A stretch of DNA of 64,000 nucleotides from Flavobacterium sp. LMO8. GTDB taxonomy: Bacteria; Bacteroidota; Bacteroidia; Flavobacteriales; Flavobacteriaceae. Each line of letters opens with the position of its first letter. The first letter of the stretch is position 1. The notes under the pieces were generated by a model. The model was given only the letters and a program-made list of their open reading frames with translations, was not told the origin of the DNA and did not search any database. Positions 34,480 through 44,838 of this stretch are shown here, piece by piece. The translations under genes were made by a program, and so were the position numbers. The DNA lies in assembly GCF_009495755.1 (NCBI RefSeq), contig NZ_WIBJ01000033.1, positions 147,067-211,066 on the forward strand, written 5' to 3'.

Positions 34480-36909
34480 TTAACGTAAGCTAGCTCCTAA
34501 CTTACTTTCAAAATTACCTTGTAACTTACTCATAATTTTATCAATTTGAGTGTCGGTTAGCGTTTTAGAATCGTCTTGTAAAATGAAACTTAAGGCATAT
34601 GATTTTTTCCCTTCTGGTAAATTATTTCCAGTGTACACGTCGAATAAATTTACTTCTTTTAACAAGCCTTTTTCGGTTTGTTTGGCGATGTTGTAGATTT
34701 GTTCGAATGGTACGTTTTCGTCTAGCAACAATGCTAAATCTCTACGAACTTCAGGATATTTTGGAATATCGGTGAATTTAATTTTCGTAGAAACGTATTT
34801 CTGAATTTTATCCCAAGCAAAATCAGCGTACAATACTTCTTGTTTGATATCGAAATGTTTCAAAACTGATTTTTTAATCGTTCCAAATTCTACAACGACT
34901 TCTTTTCCAACCGCTAAAGCTAACCCTTCTGCGAAAACATCATTTTCAAATGGTAATGAAGTCACTTTCTTGTCTAATCCTAAACGACTTAAAATCGTAT
35001 TGATATAACCTTTAAACAAGAAGAAATCGGATTTTGTTTGAGCATTTGTCCAACTTTCGTTTTGTCTGTTTCCAGTTACTAATAACGTTAAGTGTTTGTT
35101 TTCATCATGGCCGTTAGCCGTTTTGTGGTAACTTTTTCCAAATTCGAAGAATTTTAAATCACTTCTTCTTCTGTTGATGTTGAAAGAAACCGCTTCTAAT
35201 CCAGAAAATAATAACGATTGGCGCATTGCTGATAAATCGCTACTCAATGGATTTAACATCATTACGTTCAATTCATCTTTTAAATTTTCAGAAAGTTTTA
35301 CGTAATCTGGCGTAGTTAGTGAATTCGCCATCATTTCGTTAAAACCTAATGAACACAATTGATTTGCAATTATATTTTGTACTTTATATTCTTCCGTTCT
35401 TGATGAATTTGCTGTGGTAGCATTCACTTTAGAAGGAATTTTGATGTTGTTGTATCCGTAAACACGTAAAATTTCTTCAATAACATCAATTTCTCTAGTA
35501 ACATCAACACGATATGATGGAATCATCATGCCTAATCCTGTTTCGGTAATACTATTTACTTTAATATCTAAAGAAGCCAAAATATTTTTGATTATTTCAG
35601 GCTTAATTTCTTCACCAATGATTTTATTCACCTTGTTGAAATTGATAAACACACTGAAATCTTCAATCTTTTTCGGATAAATGTCCACGATATCCGAAGT
35701 AATTTCACCACCTGCCACTTCTTGAATTAACAAAGCCGCACGTTTTAAAGCATATTCTGTAATATTTGGGTCGATTCCTCTTTCAAAACGGAAAGAAGCA
35801 TCGGTACTCAACGTATGTCTTTTTGCTGTTTTTCTAACTGAAACTGGATTGAAATAAGCACTTTCCAAGAATATAGCCTGAGTACTTTCAGAAACTCCCG
35901 AAGTTTTTCCTCCGAAAACCCCAGCAATACACATTGGACCACTTTCGTCACAAATCATTAAATCTTCTTCGTGTAAGGTACGTTCGATATCATCTAAAGT
36001 AACAAATTTAGTTCCAGCTGGAACTGTTTTTACCACTACTTTATTTCCTTTTATTTGAGCGGCATCGAAAGCGTGTAAAGGTTGACCTAATTCGTGTAAA
36101 ACGTAATTCGTAACGTCAACAATATTATTTTTTGGAGTTAAACCAATCGATTTTAAACGATTTTGTAACCAAGTTGGAGATGGTTTAACGGTAATTCCCG
36201 AAATCGTAACGCCACAATATCTTGGGGCTAATTTGTCATTTTCAACTTTAACATCGATTTTTAACGTACGTTTTTCGACCTTGAATTTACTCACTGATGG
36301 TGTAATCAATTCCGAAGTAGTTCCTTTTTGTAATAATCCAGCACGTAAATCGCGAGCAACACCCATGTGCGACATAGCATCGGCACGGTTAGGTGTTAAT
36401 CCGATTTCGAATACTTCATCGGTTTCAATTTCGAATACTTTTGAAGCTGGAGTTCCAGGTTTTAAATCCTCGTTCAGAATCATAATTCCGTCATGACTTT
36501 CGCCAAGACCTAATTCGTCTTCAGCACAAATCATTCCGTGACTTTCTTGTCCGCGGATTTTACCTTTTTTGATTTCGAATGCGTTTCCTTCTTTGTCAAA
36601 TAATTTTGTTCCAATAGTCGCCACAGGAACTTTTTGTCCCGCTGCCACGTTTGGAGCACCACAAACAATCTGAACAGGCGCGTTTCCATCGCCTAAATCA
36701 ACCGTAGTGATTTTTAGTTTATCAGCATCTGGATGTTTTTCGCATTTTAGTACATGACCAATTACAACGCCTTGTAAACCTCCTTTTAAACTTTCGTATT
36801 TATCAACGCCTTCTACTTCTAAACCTAAGTCGGTAAGAATGTCGGCAATTTCTTCAGATTTTAAATCGGTTTTAATAAATTGTTTTAACCAATTGTAAGA
36901 TATACGCAT
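34480..36909 (-). CDS. pheT: Phenylalanine--tRNA ligase beta subunit
   Basis: Large subunit of the alpha2-beta2 phenylalanyl-tRNA synthetase, which charges tRNA-Phe. I use ATG 36907-36909 (MRISYNWLKQF), the classical N-terminus; the upstream in-frame ATG adds eight residues. Domains are the tRNA-binding OB fold (EMAP-like, VVIGHVLKCEKHPDADKL), the B3/4 editing domain, the B5 domain and the C-terminal ferredoxin-fold anticodon-binding domain (FTDIPKYPEVRRDLALLLD). Its 809 residues are full length. pheS is not adjacent, as is usual in Flavobacteriia. Confidence 0.97.
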   Translation of the reverse strand: MRISYNWLKQFIKTDLKSEEIADILTDLGLEVEGVDKYESLKGGLQGVVIGHVLKCEKHPDADKLKITTVDLGDGNAPVQIVCGAPNVAAGQKVPVATIGTKLFDKEGNAFEIKKGKIRGQESHGMICAEDELGLGESHDGIMILNEDLKPGTPASKVFEIETDEVFEIGLTPNRADAMSHMGVARDLRAGLLQKGTTSELITPSVSKFKVEKRTLKIDVKVENDKLAPRYCGVTISGITVKPSPTWLQNRLKSIGLTPKNNIVDVTNYVLHELGQPLHAFDAAQIKGNKVVVKTVPAGTKFVTLDDIERTLHEEDLMICDESGPMCIAGVFGGKTSGVSESTQAIFLESAYFNPVSVRKTAKRHTLSTDASFRFERGIDPNITEYALKRAALLIQEVAGGEITSDIVDIYPKKIEDFSVFINFNKVNKIIGEEIKPEIIKNILASLDIKVNSITETGLGMMIPSYRVDVTREIDVIEEILRVYGYNNIKIPSKVNATTANSSRTEEYKVQNIIANQLCSLGFNEMMANSLTTPDYVKLSENLKDELNVMMLNPLSSDLSAMRQSLLFSGLEAVSFNINRRRSDLKFFEFGKSYHKTANGHDENKHLTLLVTGNRQNESWTNAQTKSDFFLFKGYINTILSRLGLDKKVTSLPFENDVFAEGLALAVGKEVVVEFGTIKKSVLKHFDIKQEVLYADFAWDKIQKYVSTKIKFTDIPKYPEVRRDLALLLDENVPFEQIYNIAKQTEKGLLKEVNLFDVYTGNNLPEGKKSYALSFILQDDSKTLTDTQIDKIMSKLQGNFESKLGASLR

Positions 36910-37013
36910 TTTGTATCGAATTTTAAACGGCAAAGATACTTTATAAAATTAGAATTTAGAAATTAGAATTTAGAAATTTTGAACAGCTTTTTGGTGATAA
37001 GTTTTGTTAAATT

Positions 37014-37156
37014 GCTGGAAGCTGGATGAGGGAAGCTGGAAGTTTGAATAGCATTCTTAAATAAACTTATATGGCTATATTGTTATTATTTAAAATAAAG
37101 ATCGCAAAATCTTACTTTGTAAAACTTTGCGCTTTACTTTGTGAGACTTTGTGTCA
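37014..37156. repeat. Dispersed intergenic repeat, copy B (inverted relative to 22.3 kb)
   Basis: Reverse complement of the 22311-22432 element: GGAAGTTTGAATAGC, CTTAAATAAACTTATATGGC and CAAAG-rich tail words ending GACTTTGTGTCACC. It lies between the pheT start and the end of the hydrolase gene. Confidence 0.8.
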
Positions 37157-37157
37157 C

Positions 37158-38171
37158 CTACTTTTTCAAGAACGAAATCAATCCACTAAAATAGGTTTTT
37201 TGGTCGTCGTAAAACGCCATGTGACTTCCTTTTGGACAGAATAAATACGAACCGTTTGGTAAGATTTTCGAAATTTCTTCCATGTGTTTTGGATCCATGG
37301 TATCGTGTTTAGCTCCGATTACTAATGTTGGGATTTTTACGTTTTTTAAATCAGCTTTTCTGTCCCAATTTTCTAATTTACCTGAAATTCCAAATTCACT
37401 CGGACCTTGCATGGTAACATAAAGTGATTGATTCATTTTTCCTAACGAACGATTTACTGGCTCTGGCCAATCTTTTGCAGGGAAACGAAGAATGTGTTTT
37501 TCATAGAAATTCGGAAGCAATAATTCCATATATCTTGGATTGGAAAAGTCGTTATTAGCTTCAATTTTCATAAGTTCTGCCAATACTTCTGGATTCATTT
37601 GTTTACTTAAAACTTCGTTGGCATATTTATCATATTCAGGGCAACTTGCCATCATATTCGAAATGATTAAGCCTTTCATGTTGTTTTGATATTTTGTAGC
37701 GTATTCCATAGCTAAAATACCGCCCCATGAATGTCCTAACAAGTAGAAATTGGTGTTGTCTAACTTCAAAGCTTTTCGAACTTGTTCTACTTCTTCGACA
37801 TATCTTGCCAAATCCCACATCGAAGTATCGTTTGGATTATCGGCATTTCCACAACCTAATTGATCGTAATAAATGAACTCGATGCCTTCAGCTGGTAGGA
37901 AATTCTCGAAACATTCAAAATATTCATGCGTTGCACCCGGACCACCATTTAAAAGTAAAACTTTCACCTTTGGATTGTTACCAATGCGCTTTGTCCAAAC
38001 ATTAAAAGTGCCTTTTGGAGTTGTAATGGGAATGACTTTTACACCACCATTTTGAATGCTATCAGAAGATTGTGCAAAATACTCGTTTTGAGTAGCTAGG
38101 GTTTCTTGTTTACAGCTTGTGAATAAAGCTATGGTGAAGAGTAGGAGTGTTGTGTGGAATAGGTTTTTCAT
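37158..38171 (-). CDS. Proline iminopeptidase-family alpha/beta hydrolase, lipoprotein
   Basis: Alpha/beta-hydrolase of the proline iminopeptidase (S33) type anchored by a lipoprotein signal (LLFTIALFTSC, Cys20). The oxyanion segment LLLNGGPGATHEYFE, the nucleophile elbow GHSWGG (146-151, Ser148), an Asp in VIGAKHDTMDP and a His in PKGSHMAFYDD complete the triad. At 337 residues it is full length. It probably releases N-terminal proline or other residues from peptides in the periplasm. It stands alone. Confidence 0.9.
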   Translation of the reverse strand: MKNLFHTTLLLFTIALFTSCKQETLATQNEYFAQSSDSIQNGGVKVIPITTPKGTFNVWTKRIGNNPKVKVLLLNGGPGATHEYFECFENFLPAEGIEFIYYDQLGCGNADNPNDTSMWDLARYVEEVEQVRKALKLDNTNFYLLGHSWGGILAMEYATKYQNNMKGLIISNMMASCPEYDKYANEVLSKQMNPEVLAELMKIEANNDFSNPRYMELLLPNFYEKHILRFPAKDWPEPVNRSLGKMNQSLYVTMQGPSEFGISGKLENWDRKADLKNVKIPTLVIGAKHDTMDPKHMEEISKILPNGSYLFCPKGSHMAFYDDQKTYFSGLISFLKK

Positions 38172-38233
38172 GGAGGTATTTATTAAAGAGTAATAAAAGT
38201 TATTATCAAATATACCAAATTTCCTCCAAACCC

Positions 38234-39097
38234 TTACAAAATCTCTTCCACGTGTTTTTTAATATTCGAAGCTATTTTTGTCATGGGTAAATCATTGGCA
38301 TCGTTGCCAAATGGGTCTTCAATTTCTTCGGCGATTAATTCTAAACTCGCTAAAACATAAAAGATGAAAATCACAACCGGAATTACGTAGTAACCCAAAC
38401 TAAATACAAATCCGAAAGGTAAGGTCATCACAAAAAAGAAGATGAATTTTTTGATAAAAGAACTGTACGAGTAGGGAATAGGTGTGTTTTTAATTCGTTC
38501 GCAAGCGCCACAAATATCGGTAAACGATTGCAGTTCCGAATTAATGATGTAAAATTGGTCACCCGTAATTTTACCAGATTTGTACAAGTCGTTTGCTTTT
38601 TGAAACAACATTTTTGCCACTTGATTCGGACGATGTTTGTGATGATCCATTTCTAAATCCAAACCTTCAAACAACATTTTGCTTACTTCTTCATTCAATA
38701 GATGTTTGGAAAGCACCGAAGCATATGCTGGAATCACTTTTCTGTAGAAATTTCTATCGTTTTCATCAGATAAATAAGCAGAAATTTTTAAAGCTAAATT
38801 TCGACTATTATTCACTAAAGAACCCCATTGTTTTCGACCTTCCCACCAACGGTCGTAAGCAGTATTGGTTCGGTAAGCCAATAATAACGACAACACAAAA
38901 CCTACGGTAGTGTGCATTAGGTTTAGGTTTTTTACATGACTAGTTTTGGAAAGTTTCCAATATTCTAATTCCAAATACGCAATTCCATAGGAATAAAATC
39001 CAATGAAAAACATCATCGGAATTAGTTGACGAAAGGTATCCGATTCGTGAAAGCGGAAAATAAAAGTAATCCAGTCTTTTGGGTTGTATTGAACCAT
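38234..39097 (-). CDS. Bestrophin-family (UPF0187) membrane protein
   Basis: Inner-membrane bestrophin-like channel of 287 residues. The opening VQYNPKDWITFIFRFHESDT, the central LLAYRTNTAYDRWWEGRKQWG with the conserved Arg-Thr-Asn and Trp-Trp-Glu-Gly, and RIKNTPIPYSYSSFIKKF are diagnostic. Four main membrane segments are expected. Bacterial members form pentamers and conduct cations or anions; the physiological role is unknown. It is separated from the upstream efflux operon by 89 bases containing GTGATTAGTGAAAA repeats. Confidence 0.92.
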   Translation of the reverse strand: MVQYNPKDWITFIFRFHESDTFRQLIPMMFFIGFYSYGIAYLELEYWKLSKTSHVKNLNLMHTTVGFVLSLLLAYRTNTAYDRWWEGRKQWGSLVNNSRNLALKISAYLSDENDRNFYRKVIPAYASVLSKHLLNEEVSKMLFEGLDLEMDHHKHRPNQVAKMLFQKANDLYKSGKITGDQFYIINSELQSFTDICGACERIKNTPIPYSYSSFIKKFIFFFVMTLPFGFVFSLGYYVIPVVIFIFYVLASLELIAEEIEDPFGNDANDLPMTKIASNIKKHVEEIL

Positions 39098-39186
39098 ATT
39101 TTAGTGATTAGTGAAAAGTGATTAGTGAAAAGCGGATTCTCAATTTCACAGTTTCACAATTAAACATTTTAACAAATCTAAAAATA

Positions 39187-40491
39187 TTAATTCAATTTTA
39201 AAGTACCGGCTAATTCTTTTAAGTTAATTTCTGAAAGTTTGGTTACATATTGTGCATTCGAATAACGAACTGATGCATCTATAAAGTTTTGCTGAGCTGT
39301 TCTAAATTCGATAGTTGTGATTGTTCCAATTTTGAATTTCGCTAACGTAATATCTAAGTTTTGTTTGGCGATTTCTAAGTTTTTTTCTTCCACTTTTACC
39401 AACTCTAAATTGGTTTGATAGCTCGCAAATAAAGAAGATAATTGTGAACTTAGCGATAATTTTTGTTGTTCTAAAAGTAAACTAGCATTCTCCACTTGAT
39501 ATTTGGCTACTTTTTCGTTTCTGTTTTGAAGAAAGCCATTAAAGATTGGCACTGTCGCAGTAACTCCATACACAAAACCTTGTCCAGAAGATTGCGTGAT
39601 GAATCCTAAAGAAGCTTCCGAACGTGTGAAATTATAACCTGAAGTAATACGAACCGTTGGATAACGATTGCCTTTGACTTGTTTTAAATTCAAATCGGCT
39701 ACTTTTTTAGACAGAATTTGTGCTTGCAATTGTGGATTTTGTTTTTCGGCCGTAGATTTTAATTCGTTGAAATCTAAATTTTGTTCGAATGTAACTTCGT
39801 TAGCTACTTTAAAATCGGTTTGTACATCACGAATCAGTATTTCGTTCAATCTAATTTTACTGATTTTGATGAGTTCTTTTTGTCTCAATTGTAAACTCAA
39901 ATCGCTGTTCAAATCTACTTGTGCATTCAAAACTTCTAATTTTGATGCTTTTCCAATGCTAAAACGATTTTGAGCAGTTGTCAAACGTTGGTTTGAAATT
40001 ACAATCGCTGTATCAATGGAAGTTAAAACTTGCTGTTGTTGTACCAAATCGAAATACGTAGTATAAACATCACTAATTCTGGTCAAAATCGCAGTTTGTA
40101 ATTCGGCTTTTCCTTGTTGTTCTAAAACATTTAATTGCTCTTTTCGGGCAAACATACTTAAACCATCAAAAATTGTCCAATCTAAACCAATACCATACGT
40201 TAAATTCATGTTTTTGGCATTGTCTAATTCTCTTACAGTTCCATCTGCTTGGGTTTGTTTCGTATCAATTTGACTGTTGTTGTTAGTGAAATTCGCATTC
40301 AACGAAGGCAACATTCCAGCATTGGCTAAATTGTTATTGGTAGCATCAATTTTCGAATTGTTTTCAGCTATTTTAATATCGTAATTGTTTTCCAAAGCAA
40401 TTTTTACAGCATCTTCAAGCGAAAGTAATTCTTGTGCTTGCGTTGAAAATCCGATGATGAAAAGGAATACTATTTTATATAAATATTGCAT
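39187..40491 (-). CDS. TolC-family outer-membrane efflux protein
   Basis: Outer-membrane channel of a tripartite efflux pump. The signal peptide MQYLYKIVFLFIIGFSTQAQ is followed by SLEDAVKIALENNYDIKIAENN, the usual TolC-family opening, and two long coiled-coil halves with NAQVDLNSDLSLQLRQKELI and KFKIGTITTIEFRTAQQNF. At 434 residues it is typical. Its ATG lies 4 bases after the RND gene stop, and the operon order is adaptor, pump, channel. Confidence 0.93.
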   Translation of the reverse strand: MQYLYKIVFLFIIGFSTQAQELLSLEDAVKIALENNYDIKIAENNSKIDATNNNLANAGMLPSLNANFTNNNSQIDTKQTQADGTVRELDNAKNMNLTYGIGLDWTIFDGLSMFARKEQLNVLEQQGKAELQTAILTRISDVYTTYFDLVQQQQVLTSIDTAIVISNQRLTTAQNRFSIGKASKLEVLNAQVDLNSDLSLQLRQKELIKISKIRLNEILIRDVQTDFKVANEVTFEQNLDFNELKSTAEKQNPQLQAQILSKKVADLNLKQVKGNRYPTVRITSGYNFTRSEASLGFITQSSGQGFVYGVTATVPIFNGFLQNRNEKVAKYQVENASLLLEQQKLSLSSQLSSLFASYQTNLELVKVEEKNLEIAKQNLDITLAKFKIGTITTIEFRTAQQNFIDASVRYSNAQYVTKLSEINLKELAGTLKLN

Positions 40492-40495
40492 ACTA

Positions 40496-43400
40496 TTATT
40501 TCTCTAAAGCGTCTAAATTATCAAATTCTGGTCGGTGTTTTTTAGCTTTCGACCACATTAAATAGATTGCTGGAATTACGAATAAGGTTAAAATTAACGA
40601 AAACATCGTTCCACCCACAATAACAACTCCCATTCCCATTCTACTTGCAGAAGCCGCTCCAAGCGAAAGAGCAATTGGTAAAGCTCCTAAAGCAATAGCT
40701 AAACTGGTCATTAAAATTGGTCGTAAACGCGCTTCCGAAGCTTCTAAAATGGCATCGTATTTTGATTTTCCTTGTTCTCGAAGTTGGTTGGCAAATTCGA
40801 CTATCAAAATTCCATTTTTGGTAACGAGCCCGATCAACATGATGGTTCCAATTTGACTAAAAATATTCCAAGTTTGTCCAAATAACCAAAGCGAGAATAA
40901 TGCTCCAGCAACTGCCATTGGTACTGTTAGAATGATGATAAATGGATCAATAAAACTTTCAAACTGAGCAGCTAAAATCAAATAGATTAATAATAACGCT
41001 AAGCCAAATGCAAATGATGTATTTGAACTACTTTCTACGAAATCTCGAGATTCACCACCTAAATCTGTAGTAAAGGTCTTGTCAAGAACTCGTTCTTTAA
41101 TTTCGTTCATGGCTTCAATACCATCTCCTATACTTTTTCCTGGAGCTAATCCCGCAGAAACTGTTGCCGACATGTATCTGTTGTTATGATACAATTGTGG
41201 TGGATTGCTTTTTTCTTCAATTTCTACTACATTATCCATTTGAATCAATTCACCTTTGTTATTTCTTACAAACATTGAGGTTAAATCAAGTGGTTTTGAA
41301 CGATCTTGTTGGTTAAATTGTCCGATTACTTGGTATTGCTTTCCGTTTTTTATAAAATATCCAAAACGTTGTCCACTTAATGATAATTGAAGTGTCTGTG
41401 CAATATCTAAAACTGAAATTCCTAAACTTTCAGCTTTTTCACGATTAATAGTTACATTAAGTTCGGGTTTATTAAATTTCAAATTCACATCAGCCATAGA
41501 GAATGTTCCGTTTTTATTCACTTCATCCATAAAAACTGGAATCTTCTCTTGTAATTTTTCAAAGTTTTGCGCTTGTATGATGTATTGTATTGGTAAACCA
41601 CCTCTACGACTTACCGAAATAGTTGGTTGTTGAATTACAGATGTTTTTGCATCAGGATAACGTTTTACCCATTTTCCTAGTTCGTCTGCGATTTCCATTT
41701 GTGATTTTTCTCTGCCATCGGGATTTTTTAATGAAATACGAATAAATCCACTGTTAACAGATGATGAACCTCCAAATCCAGGTGATGAAATTACTAGACT
41801 TACTTGCTTTTCTGGAATAGAATCATCAACTAATTGCGACATTTCTTGCATAAATCGATTGGTATATTCGTAAGAAGCACCTTCGGGAGTAGACATTCTC
41901 ATTACAAAACCACTTCGGTCATCTAAAGGAGCAGTTTCTTTTTGTAAAATTGTAAAAAAGAGAAAAATTAGTCCAAAACAACCAATAATAATAGCAAAAC
42001 TCCATCCTTTTTTTGGAATAAAACGTTTTAGATTATTGGCGTAAACTGCATTTAATTTTTCAAAATAGGGTTCAGTTGCTAAATAGAATTTTGATTTTTT
42101 TTGTTCTCCACCTTTCATTAAATACGCATTTAACATAGGAGTAAGTGTAAGCGAAACAAATGCAGAGACTAAAACGGCTGCACCGATAACAATTCCAAAT
42201 TCTCTAAATAATCGTCCTACAAACCCTTCTAAAAATATTACAGGTAAAAAAACCGCTGCAAGAGTAATTGAAATAGAAATTACCGCAAAGAAAATTTCGT
42301 TTGAACCCTTTATTGCCGCTTCAATTGGCGACATGCCTTCTTCAACTTTTTTGTAGATATTTTCAGTTACTACAATACCGTCATCTACTACTAAACCTGT
42401 TGCTAATACAATGGCTAAAAGTGTTAATACGTTTATTGAAAATCCAAAGAGCCACATGATAAAGAAAGTAGCAATTAAAGAAACCGGAATATCAACTAAT
42501 GGTCTAAAAGCAATTGCCCAATCTCTAAAGAATAAATAGATGATTAAGATTACCAGAATTATTGAAATAACTAATGTTTCAGCTACTTCAACTACTGATT
42601 TTTTTACAAAGGTTGTGGTATCAATTGCAATATTTAAATCGATATCTTTTGGAAGATCTTTCTTTAATTGGTCAAACTCTTTATAAAAAGCTTTTGATAT
42701 ATCTAAATAATTTGCACCTGGTAATGGTACAATGGCTACTCCAACAAGTGGCTTGCCAGATTGAGTCATTTGAGTCTCAATATTTTCAGCCTCAAGGCTT
42801 GCATTTCCAACATCGCTTAATCGTACAATTTTATTATTTTCTGATCGAATTATGATGTCGTTAAATTCTTGTTCAGAAGTTAAATTACCTATTGTTTTAA
42901 CGGTTAATTCAGTATTATTACCAGTTATTTTTCCAGATGGAAGTTCAACGTTTTGTTTATTTAATGCTGTTCTAACATCTGCTACAGTAATTCCATAAGC
43001 GGATAATTTATCAGGATCAATCCACAAACGCATTGCATATCTTTTTTGACCCCAAATTTGAATACCACTTACTCCAGGAATAGTTTCTAAACGTTGACTA
43101 ATAACATTTTCAGCATATTCACTTAATTCTAAAGCGCTTTTAGTTTTGCTCTGAACAGTCATTGAAATTATAGCTTCGCTATTAGCATCTGCTTTTGAAA
43201 CAATAGGTTGTGAATCGATATCTTCTGGCAAACTTCTAACGGCTTGTGAAACTTTATCACGAACATCATTAGCTGCAGCTTCTAAATCTTTATCTAAATT
43301 AAATTCAATTGTAATTATACTACTACCTTGATTACTTGATGAAGTTATGTTTTTGATTCCATCTATAGAATTTATTGCTTTTTCTAAAGGCTCTGTGATT

Positions 43401-43585
43401 TGAGATTCAATTATATCAGCATTAGCACCTGTGTAATTAGTTCTAACAGAAATTTGTGCAGGATCAATAGAAGGATATTCTCTAACGCCTAAAAACTTGT
43501 ATCCAATAAAACCAAAAAGAATAATGGTTAAATTTAAAACAATCGTTAGAACAGGTCTTTTTATGCTTAAGGTGGATAAACTCAT
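40496..43585 (-). CDS. RND multidrug efflux transporter permease (HAE1/AcrB type)
   Basis: Proton-driven inner-membrane pump of 1029 residues with twelve membrane segments and two large periplasmic porter loops. Visible hallmarks are the N-terminal SIKRPVLTIVLNLTIILFG, GLVVDDGIVVTENIY in TM4 with the paired Asp of the proton relay, and IGLVTKNGILIVEFANQ in TM10 with the conserved Lys. It belongs to the hydrophobe/amphiphile efflux group, exporting drugs, detergents or similar molecules; the substrate is not predictable. It is 26 bases after the adaptor gene and 4 bases before the TolC gene. Confidence 0.95.
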   Translation of the reverse strand: MSLSTLSIKRPVLTIVLNLTIILFGFIGYKFLGVREYPSIDPAQISVRTNYTGANADIIESQITEPLEKAINSIDGIKNITSSSNQGSSIITIEFNLDKDLEAAANDVRDKVSQAVRSLPEDIDSQPIVSKADANSEAIISMTVQSKTKSALELSEYAENVISQRLETIPGVSGIQIWGQKRYAMRLWIDPDKLSAYGITVADVRTALNKQNVELPSGKITGNNTELTVKTIGNLTSEQEFNDIIIRSENNKIVRLSDVGNASLEAENIETQMTQSGKPLVGVAIVPLPGANYLDISKAFYKEFDQLKKDLPKDIDLNIAIDTTTFVKKSVVEVAETLVISIILVILIIYLFFRDWAIAFRPLVDIPVSLIATFFIMWLFGFSINVLTLLAIVLATGLVVDDGIVVTENIYKKVEEGMSPIEAAIKGSNEIFFAVISISITLAAVFLPVIFLEGFVGRLFREFGIVIGAAVLVSAFVSLTLTPMLNAYLMKGGEQKKSKFYLATEPYFEKLNAVYANNLKRFIPKKGWSFAIIIGCFGLIFLFFTILQKETAPLDDRSGFVMRMSTPEGASYEYTNRFMQEMSQLVDDSIPEKQVSLVISSPGFGGSSSVNSGFIRISLKNPDGREKSQMEIADELGKWVKRYPDAKTSVIQQPTISVSRRGGLPIQYIIQAQNFEKLQEKIPVFMDEVNKNGTFSMADVNLKFNKPELNVTINREKAESLGISVLDIAQTLQLSLSGQRFGYFIKNGKQYQVIGQFNQQDRSKPLDLTSMFVRNNKGELIQMDNVVEIEEKSNPPQLYHNNRYMSATVSAGLAPGKSIGDGIEAMNEIKERVLDKTFTTDLGGESRDFVESSSNTSFAFGLALLLIYLILAAQFESFIDPFIIILTVPMAVAGALFSLWLFGQTWNIFSQIGTIMLIGLVTKNGILIVEFANQLREQGKSKYDAILEASEARLRPILMTSLAIALGALPIALSLGAASASRMGMGVVIVGGTMFSLILTLFVIPAIYLMWSKAKKHRPEFDNLDALEK

Positions 43586-43611
43586 GAATTTGTTTTTTTG
43601 AATTCAAAATT

Positions 43612-44670
43612 CTATTGTAAAATTATTTTTACTGGAGTATCAGCTTTTAAACTCATAATGCCGCTGGTAATTAGCGTATCACCTTTATTTAATCCATCGG
43701 TAACTAATACATTATTTTCAGTTCTTGTATCCGTTATTATAATTTTTTCAGTGGCAATATTGTTTTTAGAAACAAATACTTTTTTTCCATTTTGAATTGG
43801 GATTATTGCTTCGGTTGGAATTAAAATGGCATTTTTAACAACATCTAGTGGTAGTTTTATATCTGCATATGTTCCTGGAAACAATTTATTGTTCTTATTT
43901 TCCGTGACAGCTCTTACTTGTAATGTTCTTGTAGAGATATCAATGCTAGGTTCTAAAGCATAAATTTTAGCTTCAAATTCGTCAGGAGTTCCAGCAACTT
44001 TAAATTTAATTGTTGAATTAATTTTAACTTGTGATGCATGTTTTTCTGGAATAGAAAAAGTAATTTTCAATTGATTGGTATTAACCAAATTGGTAATTAA
44101 AAGGGAAGGAGTTACGTAGCTTCCTGGAGAAATATTTCGTAAGCCAATTTTACCAGAAAATGGTGCTCTAATAGTTGTTTTGGCAATTTGGGCTTGTATT
44201 AATTGTGTTTGGGCTTTTAGACTTCTAAATTCGGCACTTGCAATATCATATTCTTCTTGACTTATGGCTTCTTTTTGAAGTAGTAATTTAGCTCTTCTTT
44301 CATTTTCAGAGGCCAAATTTTGACGTGTTTTTGCTTGAGAAAGTTGTGCTCGTAATTCAATATCATTGACTTTAACTAGAACTTGTCCTTTACTTACATT
44401 AGTTCCTTCAGTGAAATAAATTTTTTCTACAATTCCTGATATTTCACTTTTTATTTCAACTGTTTCATTTGCCTCAATTGAACCGGATAGGGAGATTGTA
44501 TTTGCAAAATCATTTTCATTGATAATTATTGCATTCACCTCCATAGGAGTTTTTTTATCTCCTGTTTTATTTTTGTAATCAGAATTTGAACTATTTGATA
44601 CTATTCTATATCCAATTAAACCAAGTAATGTTGCGCTTAATAGTATAAGACTAATGGATTTTATTTTCAT
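43612..44670 (-). CDS. RND efflux periplasmic adaptor (membrane-fusion protein)
   Basis: Adaptor linking the RND pump to TolC, 352 residues. It has an N-terminal anchor (ISLILLSATLLGLIGYRIV), a lipoyl half-motif with IKSEISGIVEKIYFTEGTNV, a helical hairpin (LRAQLSQAKTRQNLASENER), the second lipoyl half with TIRAPFSGKIGLRNISPGSY, and beta-barrel and membrane-proximal domains. It is the first gene of the efflux operon. No TetR or other regulator is adjacent; the 168 bases upstream are AT-rich without a clear operator. Confidence 0.93.
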   Translation of the reverse strand: MKIKSISLILLSATLLGLIGYRIVSNSSNSDYKNKTGDKKTPMEVNAIIINENDFANTISLSGSIEANETVEIKSEISGIVEKIYFTEGTNVSKGQVLVKVNDIELRAQLSQAKTRQNLASENERRAKLLLQKEAISQEEYDIASAEFRSLKAQTQLIQAQIAKTTIRAPFSGKIGLRNISPGSYVTPSLLITNLVNTNQLKITFSIPEKHASQVKINSTIKFKVAGTPDEFEAKIYALEPSIDISTRTLQVRAVTENKNNKLFPGTYADIKLPLDVVKNAILIPTEAIIPIQNGKKVFVSKNNIATEKIIITDTRTENNVLVTDGLNKGDTLITSGIMSLKADTPVKIILQ

Positions 44671-44838
44671 AAGAAAGGCTATTATTTCTTACAAAGCTAG
44701 TTTTTCGAAATTAATTAAACCAAAGTCTTACCATTTATTTAACATATTTGTAGGTACAAATGTATGTTTAGAAAATGTATGTAGATTAATTAAAAACAAC
44801 ATTTCAAAATGTAATTAGAAGGATTGTAATTGAGGTAA